A program made the translations under genes and the position numbers. A stretch of 64,000 nucleotides of DNA, taken from DATFVA01 sp963774455 (GTDB lineage Bacteria; Bacteroidota; Ignavibacteria; Ignavibacteriales; Ignavibacteriaceae). This document shows positions 27,670 to 35,621 of the stretch, piece by piece. Position 1 is the stretch's first letter, and each line of letters begins with the position of its first letter. The notes under the pieces are model-generated. The model was not told where the DNA came from, did no database searches, and saw only the letters and a list, made by a program, of their open reading frames with translations. The stretch covers positions 372,001 through 436,000 of the forward strand of contig CAVZFD010000005.1 of NCBI GenBank assembly GCA_963774455.1, read 5' to 3'.

Positions 27670-28322
27670 CAGTGTTTTGGAAACTCAAATAAAATTGTCT
27701 CTCCTGCTTTGACCTCATCATCCCTCTCAACTTTAACAATACAGTTTTCAGGAACAATTACGTCAACGCGACTTCCAAATTTAATCATTCCGAAGCGTTC
27801 TCCAATTTTCACTGAGTCGCCTTTGGATATTTCGTAGACAATTCTGCGGGCAATAAACCCGGCTACCTGTGTGAAAAATACCCTTCCATATTTCCCTGTG
27901 ATACCGAACTCTGCTCTTTCATTCACCTCAGAAGCTTTATCTTCAAAAGCAGCAATATATTTACCCCGGTGATATTGCAGGTAATCAATTTTTCCGTCGA
28001 TAGGTATTCTATTCACGTGAACATTCAGCGGCGACATAAATATTGATACCTGTTTGGCTCTTCCCATAACAAACCTGTCTTCTACAACATCTTTGACGAA
28101 CAGAACCTTTCCGTCCGCAGGCGAAACGACGATATCATCACGTGAAGGAGGAGTTCTGTCAGGATCCCGGAAAAAGTTCATTGAAAAGACCAGCAGGATG
28201 GCAGGTATTATTATTAATACAGCTTTAAGGTAACTATTCTGGGTGAAAAAACTCAGACAGATCAAAATAAAAGTTATTACTGCGATTACAGCAAGTGTGG
28301 AGTATCCGTATTTTGTAAACAT
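27669..28322 (-). CDS. psd: Phosphatidylserine decarboxylase (short form) proenzyme
   Basis: The 217-residue protein is the short type of pyruvoyl-dependent decarboxylase that makes phosphatidylethanolamine. Self-cleavage is expected at Gly183-Ser184 in KFGSRVDVIVP; Asp70 (SPADGKV) and His102 (LNVHVNR) complete the processing triad. Two N-terminal membrane helices (about 10-48) anchor it. It lies directly upstream of pssA with one base of overlap, and two bases after the PurC-like gene. Together psd and pssA form the whole PE branch. Confidence 0.94.
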   Translation of the reverse strand: MFTKYGYSTLAVIAVITFILICLSFFTQNSYLKAVLIIIPAILLVFSMNFFRDPDRTPPSRDDIVVSPADGKVLFVKDVVEDRFVMGRAKQVSIFMSPLNVHVNRIPIDGKIDYLQYHRGKYIAAFEDKASEVNERAEFGITGKYGRVFFTQVAGFIARRIVYEISKGDSVKIGERFGMIKFGSRVDVIVPENCIVKVERDDEVKAGETILFEFPKH

Positions 28323-28323
28323 T

Positions 28324-29031
28324 TTATGCGCTCGTCATATTCAGCAGGAAATCAGTATACTTCCTGATGTCGGCAGAAGTGTTCAGGTTATAGGGATCAG
28401 CCCATTTACCATTAGCTGTCTGGGGAATTATTTTAAGACTTGCAGGTGTAAAATCGTCAACCAGATAAAGCTTGTCATCAGTTTTTCCGAAACAACACAG
28501 TACTTCGGAAAGAAGAGCATTCCTTCTTTCAAAAAAGAATTTAAGTACGGCATTCACTTTTGAACAGATCCTGTTCATCAACCTGAAATCCTCGCTAGTG
28601 CAGATATCAAAAGTAATAAGATGACTTTCTGTCACAATGGAGTCCTTCCCATTCGGATAATGGATTTCAAAAACAGGAAGATTAAGCAGGTCACCTTCTT
28701 TTCTGTCAAAAACTTTTGCAGTTCTCTTATCAATCACATTCAGTATTTTAATGAAGAAAGGGTAACGATCGTATTTGATGAATTTCAAATCTGAATTATT
28801 CTGAGTTTTCAAAAAAGAAATAGGGATATGGTATTCCCTCAGATAATCAAAAAAGAAGGCATTAATCGAAGCGAATTTTGAACCAAGATCTTTCACTTTA
28901 ATTTTCCTGCTGTTGTCTGCAACAAGATAATCAGGATACCTCAGAAGAGTGTAATTCTGATCATCCATAGGAAGATCTTTTTTTTCTATTTCTTCGTGTA
29001 TTAAAGCGTTATTGTAAAATTTAAGCCCCAA
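28324..29031 (-). CDS. purC: Divergent SAICAR synthetase (PurC)-like protein
   Basis: The 235-residue protein follows the PurC layout. It has an N-terminal strand region, KVKDLGSKFASINAFFFDYLREYHIPISF (like the PurC GKG...SAFWF...IPTHF block, about 46-74), a middle VFDRKEGDLLNLPVFEIHY (about 110-128), and a C-terminal LYLVDDFTPASLKI (about 197-210). The last matches the PurC motif ending in LVDE-x2-(T/S)PDS-xR with changes at several catalytic positions. It heads the run that contains purS and purQ, which supports a purine role. It may be the organism's real, fast-evolving PurC or a paralogue that lost activity. I am fairly sure of the fold and less sure of the activity. Confidence 0.6.
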   Translation of the reverse strand: MGLKFYNNALIHEEIEKKDLPMDDQNYTLLRYPDYLVADNSRKIKVKDLGSKFASINAFFFDYLREYHIPISFLKTQNNSDLKFIKYDRYPFFIKILNVIDKRTAKVFDRKEGDLLNLPVFEIHYPNGKDSIVTESHLITFDICTSEDFRLMNRICSKVNAVLKFFFERRNALLSEVLCCFGKTDDKLYLVDDFTPASLKIIPQTANGKWADPYNLNTSADIRKYTDFLLNMTSA

Positions 29032-29159
29032 GCTTTTCTTGCCTTTTTTTGAAAAAGAAAATATGAAAATTAAGTGTATAAAGTCAATTCTATGTATTAT
29101 ATTTAAACAAAAAAAATCGACTTATGTACCAGAAAAATAAGAAAACAGGAGGATTTTGA

Positions 29160-29486
29160 ATGAAAGGCGGCATGCAGGGAATGTTGAAACAGGTTCAGAA
29201 AATGCAGGCAGAGTTACAAAAGGTGCAGGCAGAGCTGGTCAACCTTGTTATTACGGAAGAAGCCGGCGGAGGTATGATAAAAGCCACAGCGAACGGACAC
29301 CAGGAAATAATCTCAGTAGAAATTGACCCACAGGTCATAAACTCCGATGAAAAAGAAATCCTTGAAGATTTGGTTGTTGCAGCTGTTAATAAAGCCTTAC
29401 AAGCAGCAAAAAAGGCTGCAGACGAAGAAATGGGTAAAGTTACCAAGGGGATGATTCCACCGGGAATGAATATTCCGGGACTATAG
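29160..29486 (+). CDS. ybaB: YbaB/EbfC-family nucleoid-associated protein
   Basis: The 108-residue protein has the YbaB pattern: a long N-terminal helix (MLKQVQKMQAELQKVQAELV), then a beta hairpin with GGGMIKATANGHQEIISVEID (about 36-56), and a C-terminal helix (VNKALQAAKKAADEE). The family binds DNA as a dimer and is typically next to recR, as here. A perfect AGGAGG lies at 29147-29152, seven bases before the ATG. It is the first gene of the plus-strand run. Confidence 0.94.
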   Translation: MKGGMQGMLKQVQKMQAELQKVQAELVNLVITEEAGGGMIKATANGHQEIISVEIDPQVINSDEKEILEDLVVAAVNKALQAAKKAADEEMGKVTKGMIPPGMNIPGL

Positions 29487-29487
29487 T

Positions 29488-30084
29488 ATGCAGATCGCAG
29501 AACCGCTTACCGCAGCTATCGAAGAGCTCAGTAAACTTCCGGGAATTGGAAGAAAAACAGCACAGAGACTAGCCCTTTATATATTAAAAAGTGAATCCGA
29601 AACTGTTGAAAACCTTGTAGTCTCACTTCATAACCTCAAGGTTAAGCTGCGTTTCTGTTCCCGCTGCTTTAATATATCCGAACACGAACTTTGTGAAGTA
29701 TGTAAAAGTGAGAAAAGGGATAAATCTGTAATTTGTGTGGTTGAGGAGGCCAGTGATGTGATTGCAATTGAAAAAACACATGAGTTCACTGGTTTATACC
29801 ATGTACTGGGAGGTGTACTTTCTCCGCTTACCGGGGTCAGTCCTGAATCATTAAAGATAAAGGATTTGATGAAGAGGTTCGGGGAAGAACAAATTCAGGA
29901 GGTGATTTTGGCACTCAACCCGGATACCGAGGGAGAAACTACCTCACTTTATCTTGCTAAATTAATTAAACCTTTGGGGATCAGGGTTTCCAGAATTGCT
30001 CGCGGAATCCCTATAGGAGGCGATCTTGAATTTGCCGATGAAGCTACTATTGGCCGCGCAATGTTAAGCAGAAGTATTTTATAA
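29488..30084 (+). CDS. recR: Recombination mediator protein RecR
   Basis: The 198-residue protein helps load RecA at gaps together with RecF and RecO. It has an N-terminal helix-hairpin-helix (LPGIGRKTAQRLA, 17-29), a zinc site with Cys57, Cys60, Cys69 and Cys72, and a Toprim domain starting at VICVVEEASD with a later ALNPDTEGETT. It starts two bases after ybaB and overlaps the methyltransferase gene by one base (TAATG). Confidence 0.96.
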   Translation: MQIAEPLTAAIEELSKLPGIGRKTAQRLALYILKSESETVENLVVSLHNLKVKLRFCSRCFNISEHELCEVCKSEKRDKSVICVVEEASDVIAIEKTHEFTGLYHVLGGVLSPLTGVSPESLKIKDLMKRFGEEQIQEVILALNPDTEGETTSLYLAKLIKPLGIRVSRIARGIPIGGDLEFADEATIGRAMLSRSIL

Positions 30085-30818
30085 TGGCTGAATGGTTTGA
30101 AGAATGGTTTAATACTGAAGAATATCTGAGTGTTTACCGGCACCGTAATGATGAAGATGCTGAAAGACTCATCGGACTAATTCTTTCAAATATTCAATTG
30201 AACGATGGTGCAGATATTATCGATCTGGCCTGCGGTTCAGGAAGACATTCTCTCCTTTTTGCTGAGCGGGGATACAACGTAACCGCAGTGGATTTAAGTG
30301 AGAACCTTCTGAATGTAGCCCGAGAGGCAGCTGAAAGTCTGAGGCTGGATATAAATTTTGTGAACGCAGATTTAAGGAACTTCTGCATCACTTCAAGATT
30401 TGATCTGGCAGTGAATCTCTTCACAAGTTTCGGATATTTCAAATCTGATGCGGAAAATTTCTCGCTTTTTACTGATGCAAGCGATTTACTAAAACCGGGA
30501 GGTTATTTTATAATTGACTATTTCAATGCGGATTTTATCAGGAGAAACCTTGTTCCTCATTCGGAAGCTACCCTCAACGGAAAGAGGATAATTCAGGATA
30601 GAAAAATAATCGGCGACCGTGTTATAAAGGATATAACAATAGCAAATAACGGCACCCGAAAGAAATTTAAAGAATCGGTACGAATGTATTCCAATACAGA
30701 GCTCATAGCCGGAATACAAAACAGCGGGTTAAACATTTATAAAACCTTTGGTGATTTTGATGGCAGCAAATTTGACCTTAATTCTTCTCCCAGAATAATT
30801 ATAATTTCGGGTAAATGA
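30084..30818 (+). CDS. Class I SAM-dependent methyltransferase
   Basis: The 244-residue protein has the SAM-binding motif I IIDLACGSGRHS (45-56), the acidic motif II AVDLSENLL, and NLFTSFGYF (motif IV). The N-terminal WFEEWFNTEEYLSVYRHR resembles a group of small-molecule methyltransferases common in this phylum. The substrate cannot be told. It is coupled to recR and to the following lipoprotein gene by short overlaps. Confidence 0.85.
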   Translation: MAEWFEEWFNTEEYLSVYRHRNDEDAERLIGLILSNIQLNDGADIIDLACGSGRHSLLFAERGYNVTAVDLSENLLNVAREAAESLRLDINFVNADLRNFCITSRFDLAVNLFTSFGYFKSDAENFSLFTDASDLLKPGGYFIIDYFNADFIRRNLVPHSEATLNGKRIIQDRKIIGDRVIKDITIANNGTRKKFKESVRMYSNTELIAGIQNSGLNIYKTFGDFDGSKFDLNSSPRIIIISGK

Positions 30819-31390
30819 AATCAATAATTATATACATATTATCCGCCCTGATATTTGCCGGGTGTGATCTCGTTCAGACCAGGAACGCAGAGTCACCTAA
30901 CCAGCCCCGATCTAATTACGAGCAGGCGGTAACACCCCAGATCTTAATAAGCAACCTGGTTAACTCTCTCAATGATAAGGATGTCCAGAATTATATTAAT
31001 TGCCTGGTCGATTCATCGTTCAGCGAAAAAAAATTTCTATTCTCACCCTCCAGCGGTGCTCTATCGCAATATCCATTTCTATTAACCGACTGGAACATCA
31101 AAGATGAAGAGCAATACCTGCAAAACCTGATTACAAAAGTTAGTCCCCAATCGCCAATTACTCTATCATTATCGAATGAGCTTTACAGTCCCCAGGGTGA
31201 TACTCTTATTTATACTGCCACGTACAGTATAAATGTACCGAATGAGGAATCGGAACCTAAAGATTACCAGGGCGACCTGAGGTTCAACATGGTGAGAGAC
31301 AACAGGTCTGTCTGGGTAATATATTTCTGGCAGGACACAAAAAGCACTGCTCTGCCAAGCTGGAGCGAGTTGAAAGGTAAGTTTTATTAA
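30815..31390 (+). CDS. Putative lipoprotein, NTF2-like
   Basis: The 191-residue protein has a lipoprotein signal peptide with lipobox FAGC (about 14-17). The mature part starts with a disordered segment and then TPQILISNLVNSLNDKDVQNYINCLVDSSF, a helix pattern like the NTF2/SnoaL fold. A late FWQDTKSTALPSWSELKGKFY motif follows. Its ATG overlaps the methyltransferase stop by four bases. The next gene appears to be a paralogue with the same helix and strand order, so the two lipoproteins probably form a pair in the envelope. Function unknown. Confidence 0.7.
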   Translation: MKSIIIYILSALIFAGCDLVQTRNAESPNQPRSNYEQAVTPQILISNLVNSLNDKDVQNYINCLVDSSFSEKKFLFSPSSGALSQYPFLLTDWNIKDEEQYLQNLITKVSPQSPITLSLSNELYSPQGDTLIYTATYSINVPNEESEPKDYQGDLRFNMVRDNRSVWVIYFWQDTKSTALPSWSELKGKFY

Positions 31391-31895
31391 AAAATTATTT
31401 TATATACTTCCGGTAATCATTATTTTACTGGCAGGATGTAAAAATCCATTTGCTCCTTCCTTTGATGAAAAGGTAAATAACGGCAACACGACGATTTCTG
31501 ATCAAAAAACTATTGAGGGAGTTTTCCAGAATTTCCAGTATGCTTATACTTTTAAGGATACCACAATTTACGGAAAGCTAGTCTCCGAGGATTTTATTTT
31601 TACATACCGTGACTATGAAGTTGGTTTTGATGTTTCCTGGGGCAGAGAAGAAGAGATGAAAACAACTTACGGATTATTTCAAAACTCCCAAAGATTAGAC
31701 CTTATATGGAATAATATAATTCTCTCCTCGGTAGATACTTTAACAGCAAATATTGTAAGGGGTTTCAACCTAACCATCACATTTAATCCTACGGATGTTA
31801 TACGTATCGACGGCCGGGTTAATATGGCATTAAAAAGGAAGACCGGCGACTCAAAGTGGGAGATATCGAGGTGGATTGACGAATCTAATTTCTGA
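31386..31895 (+). CDS. Second NTF2-like lipoprotein, apparently starting at ATT
   Basis: The open frame runs from a stop at 31371-31373 to 31895. It begins ATT-AAA-AAA-TTA at 31386 and encodes KKLFYILPVIIILLAGC, a complete lipoprotein signal with lipobox LAGC at about 15-18. AAAGG lies eight bases before the ATT, and ATTAA overlaps the stop of the preceding gene. The first ATG in frame is at 31656, which would drop the signal and half the domain. There is no GTG or TTG in between. The mature part has IEGVFQNFQYAYTFKD and a late WEISRWIDE, like the preceding lipoprotein. The translated length is about 169 residues. Confidence 0.68.
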   Translation: MKKLFYILPVIIILLAGCKNPFAPSFDEKVNNGNTTISDQKTIEGVFQNFQYAYTFKDTTIYGKLVSEDFIFTYRDYEVGFDVSWGREEEMKTTYGLFQNSQRLDLIWNNIILSSVDTLTANIVRGFNLTITFNPTDVIRIDGRVNMALKRKTGDSKWEISRWIDESNF

Positions 31896-31918
31896 TAATA
31901 AAACAATGGTTTTGATTT

Positions 31919-32779
31919 ATGTTTTTTTCTATTAAAGAAGCTTTCCGGTTAATAGGAAGAGCAAAAGCTTCTTTTTTTCTATCTCTAACATCATTAAGCA
32001 TTTCTGTTCTTCTTATTACCATATCCATTGCTCTTATTCAGTCTACAAACTTCATACAGAAGAATATAAAGGAACAGGTCAACCTAAATTTATTCCTCAA
32101 AGAAAACCTGAGTTCTGCTGAAACAGCTGATATAAAGAATGAGCTTGGGAAGAAGAATTACATAAAAACCATCGATTATATAGACAAAGATAAGGCAGCA
32201 GAAATATTTATAAAGGAAACAGGTGAGGATTTCAGAAAACTTCTTGATTATAACCCTCTGCCGGCTTCTTTTACGGTGACGTTAAACGACAAATACGTCG
32301 AAAAAGATTCACTTGATGAGATAGTTGCTTCATTATCCTCGATCAAAGGGGTTGATGATATCGGGTTCAAGGATGATTTCATTTATAAGCTTATCTCGAT
32401 TCTTAACAATATAAAAAAATATATATTTATTGCTACGGGAGTTATACTATTCTTATCAGTTTATATTGTGTTTAGTACAGTAAAACTGATAATAAATACC
32501 AGGTTTGAGGAACTTGAAACAATGAAGCTTGTAGGCGCAAAACTAATCACCATCAAACTTCCTGTTATATTAAACTCCATGATTGTGGGAGCACTTGCCG
32601 GAGTTATATCTACAGGTATTTTTATCTTGTTTATTTCTATTTTTGCTGATTATATTAGCATGATAAATTTTTTGGGAACCTCAAAATATATTTACCTAAG
32701 CTTGTTAATTTTTGTCGGTCCATTACTGGGTTTAGCAATCAGTATAATCTCGTTGAAAAGACTGTCATTGAAGATTTGA
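31919..32779 (+). CDS. ftsX: Cell division protein FtsX (permease-like)
   Basis: The 286-residue protein has the FtsX layout: a short cytosolic start, one helix (about 20-42), an extracytoplasmic domain (about 43-165, with VNLNLFLKENLSSAET and YIDKDKAAEIFIKETGEDF), then three more helices (about 168-190, 222-248, 258-280) with the FtsX/MacB-type FEELETMKLVGAK at about 198-210. With FtsE it controls septal cell-wall hydrolases. The ATPase gene ftsE is not in this window. Confidence 0.9.
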   Translation: MFFSIKEAFRLIGRAKASFFLSLTSLSISVLLITISIALIQSTNFIQKNIKEQVNLNLFLKENLSSAETADIKNELGKKNYIKTIDYIDKDKAAEIFIKETGEDFRKLLDYNPLPASFTVTLNDKYVEKDSLDEIVASLSSIKGVDDIGFKDDFIYKLISILNNIKKYIFIATGVILFLSVYIVFSTVKLIINTRFEELETMKLVGAKLITIKLPVILNSMIVGALAGVISTGIFILFISIFADYISMINFLGTSKYIYLSLLIFVGPLLGLAISIISLKRLSLKI

Positions 32780-32834
32780 TGTATACTTAAATATTACTAA
32801 TTTTATTATTTATAATCTCGCGGAATTCCTTTAG

Positions 32835-33350
32835 ATGAACTACTTTTTCAGAACCTTAATCCTCTCATTCTTTTTTAGCATGATGATTTTTGCCCAAAAT
32901 ACGGAACTACAGGTAGGCAGCAACACAAATCAGTTGAGACAGAACCAGGGTGCATTTTATGATTATTCCGATCCCACAACCCTGAACATTAAAGTATCTG
33001 TATGGGGATTTGTAAAATATCCGGGTAAATATGTCATCCCGATGGAAAGTAATGTTTATGATCTTTTATCCTATGCAGGCGGTCCTTCCGAAGATGCTCA
33101 TCTTGATGACCTGAGAATATTCCGGACGCTTGAGGATTCCTCACGGGAAATGGTAAGATTTAATTACAACGATCTGTTATGGGATGAAAACCTAAAAGAG
33201 TTTAAGAATGCACCGGGTCTGGATGCAGGAGACATCCTCCTGGTTCCCGGATCTCAAAGACTTTATTTCAAGGATTATCTGCAGATCGGTCTTTCTGTTT
33301 TTTCTGCCCTGATATCACTTTCAATTTTAATCTTAAATATAGCGAAGTAG
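32835..33350 (+). CDS. SLBB-domain envelope protein of polysaccharide export locus
   Basis: The 171-residue protein has a signal peptide (1-20) and one SLBB domain (about 52-130: VSVWGFVKYPGKYVIPMESNVYDLLSYAGG). A conserved DAGDILLVPGSQ follows, with a C-terminal membrane helix (about 148-168). The same SLBB signature (GxxxxPGxYxxxxxxxxxxLxxxAGG) recurs in the larger export protein three genes on. It is two bases upstream of the BY-kinase gene, so it probably serves the same exporter. It is too small to be a full Wza porin. Confidence 0.82.
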   Translation: MNYFFRTLILSFFFSMMIFAQNTELQVGSNTNQLRQNQGAFYDYSDPTTLNIKVSVWGFVKYPGKYVIPMESNVYDLLSYAGGPSEDAHLDDLRIFRTLEDSSREMVRFNYNDLLWDENLKEFKNAPGLDAGDILLVPGSQRLYFKDYLQIGLSVFSALISLSILILNIAK

Positions 33351-33351
33351 C

Positions 33352-35607
33352 ATGGCTCAAGATCCGATAAATGATGACCTCAGGTCAATAGAAAGTAATT
33401 CATTAAAGGATTATATAAAGTTAATAAGAACCAACATGGTCCCGGTAGTTCTGATTACCGTAGTAAGTCTTGTTGTGGCAATTATTTATGCAGTGAATGC
33501 ACGGAATATATATAAAGCGACAACTTCCCTGAAGGTATCCATGCCTCAGGGAAATATTCTCGAAGCTCCGCTGATGCCTGAATTCCAGGATTTCGGAAGC
33601 GACAGGTTTATTGCAAATGAAATTGAAATATTAAAGAGTCATAATTTAAGAGCCCGGGTTGCCCAGGCATTGATTGACAGTTTTAATACCGCCAGCCATA
33701 AAGACAGTTTTTTCCTTATTCAGAGTCATGATTTCAACCAGGGGAAAAACAGACTTCTTAGTGTTGATCAGATAGCCAGGCTGCTTGTAGGAAATGTTAC
33801 AATCGAGCAGAAGAGAGGGCTGGATATCATAGACATATCCGCTGAATCGCCTTCACCTTACGAGGCATCACTTATTGCTAATATTTATGCCAGGGAATAT
33901 AAATATCTTAACCTGGAAATGAACAGGAATCAGCTGACTATGGTTAAAGCCTTCCTCAACCAGCAGCGTGAGGAAAAGCAGACTGAGCTTAATGCCGCGG
34001 AAGAAACTCTCAGGAATTTTCAGGAGAAGGGGGGCATAATAGCCCTGGATGAGCAGGCTGCCAGCCTGATAAATCAGCTTTCTGATTTTGAAGCTCAAAG
34101 AAATGCAAAACAAATTGAACTTGCAGCATCGGTTAAAATGCTGTCACAGTATAAAAAAGAACTCGCCGACCAAAATCCGCGGCTGGCTGATTATCTCCAG
34201 AGTGTTGCCAGTGAGACATACATTCAGACCCTGCAGCAGCAGCTGGCAAGACTTCAGGTTAACAGGGACATGGCATTAACATCCAAAGATTCAAAGTCGA
34301 ATAATTCAAAGGTCATGAAAGACTACGATGAAAAGATCGATGACCTTAAGGCGAAGCTGAATGAGAAAATGAAGGTAATTAAGGCGGGCATTCTTGCCAG
34401 CAGTCCCGAAGAGGTAAAGGACCTTTCACAGAAAATAGTTGAAGAAGAAATTAAGAACCAGGCTCTTCAGATTACTGCATCAGAACTGGGTAAGATTGTA
34501 AAGAATTATGAAGCGAAGTTCAACCAGCTGCCCAAAACATCGATCGAATTAGCAAGACTTCAGAGAAACAGGGAAGCACTGGAAAAATTATATACACTTG
34601 TCGAAGAAAAATACCAGGAAGCACTGATAAACGAACAGTCACAGCCAGGGAATGTTCTGCTCATAGATAATGCCAGAAGGCCTGAATCACCCGCAAAACC
34701 AAATAGGCTTTTAATTGTTCTTATCGGACTGGTACTCGGAGTTGGTATGGCTTTCGGTTATGTATTCACCAAAAATTATTTCGATAATACAATCAAAACT
34801 CCGGAGGACATTCAAAACAAAAATATTAATGTACTTGCGTGGATACCGCAGATTGAAGGAATCGGACTTAACGGCAGTAATGAATTTGAATTTATAGTTT
34901 CCAAAAAGCCGGATTCAATTCCCAGCGAGGCTTTTCGTGCATTAAGAACCAGGATTCAGTTCGCGCACCCGGATAAAGGATTTCTGAAGACAATCCTGGT
35001 GACATCTTCCGCTCCCCAGGAAGGTAAAACCACAGTGGCAATAAATCTTGGCGGCAGTTTTGCCCAGTCAAACAGAAAGACACTTGTATTAGACTGTGAC
35101 CTGAGGAAACCCCGTATACACACAGTTTTTAACACAAACAGGTTCCCCGGTTTAATAGACTACCTGTTCGGGAAGGCTTCACTTGAGGAGATTATCCGTA
35201 GTACTGATTCTCCTAACCTTAATTACATTACCTCCGGTACAATACCTCCTAATCCTGCTGAAATGCTGGAATCGAAGGCAATGAAAGAATTTCTCGAAAT
35301 TATCAAAGAAAAATATGATGTTATCCTGCTGGATTCACCTCCGGTTATCGCGGTAACGGATTCAGAAATACTGGCAAGTCTGGTTGATGCAAGCATTCTC
35401 GTAGTTTCAGCAGGAACGACTGAAACTGAGCTGATGGAGAAATCAGTGGAATTGATTAAGAGAGACGGATCTTCTTTTATAGGAACTGTTCTCAATAATT
35501 TCAGCTATAAGAGTGGTTATGGTTCCTACTATAAGTATTACTACTATTATTCGAGGCCTACTGAGAGTAGAAAAAATAAATCATCACATTCAGAAAAAAA
35601 GAGCTGA
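33352..35607 (+). CDS. Polysaccharide co-polymerase / tyrosine autokinase (Wzc type)
   Basis: The 751-residue protein has two membrane helices (about 28-50 and 451-471) that flank a long periplasmic coiled-coil Wzz domain (about 55-440). A cytosolic BY-kinase domain follows, with Walker A SSAPQEGKTT (G558, K559), Walker A-prime LVLDCDLRKP (D581, D583) and Walker B LLDSPP (D661). The tail is tyrosine-rich (about 720-736, at least seven Tyr) and should be the autophosphorylation cluster. These kinases control chain length and export of surface polysaccharide. The matching phosphatase (Wzb or CapC type) is not in the window. Confidence 0.92.
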   Translation: MAQDPINDDLRSIESNSLKDYIKLIRTNMVPVVLITVVSLVVAIIYAVNARNIYKATTSLKVSMPQGNILEAPLMPEFQDFGSDRFIANEIEILKSHNLRARVAQALIDSFNTASHKDSFFLIQSHDFNQGKNRLLSVDQIARLLVGNVTIEQKRGLDIIDISAESPSPYEASLIANIYAREYKYLNLEMNRNQLTMVKAFLNQQREEKQTELNAAEETLRNFQEKGGIIALDEQAASLINQLSDFEAQRNAKQIELAASVKMLSQYKKELADQNPRLADYLQSVASETYIQTLQQQLARLQVNRDMALTSKDSKSNNSKVMKDYDEKIDDLKAKLNEKMKVIKAGILASSPEEVKDLSQKIVEEEIKNQALQITASELGKIVKNYEAKFNQLPKTSIELARLQRNREALEKLYTLVEEKYQEALINEQSQPGNVLLIDNARRPESPAKPNRLLIVLIGLVLGVGMAFGYVFTKNYFDNTIKTPEDIQNKNINVLAWIPQIEGIGLNGSNEFEFIVSKKPDSIPSEAFRALRTRIQFAHPDKGFLKTILVTSSAPQEGKTTVAINLGGSFAQSNRKTLVLDCDLRKPRIHTVFNTNRFPGLIDYLFGKASLEEIIRSTDSPNLNYITSGTIPPNPAEMLESKAMKEFLEIIKEKYDVILLDSPPVIAVTDSEILASLVDASILVVSAGTTETELMEKSVELIKRDGSSFIGTVLNNFSYKSGYGSYYKYYYYYSRPTESRKNKSSHSEKKS

Positions 35608-35621
35608 GAACTGCTTGTCAA

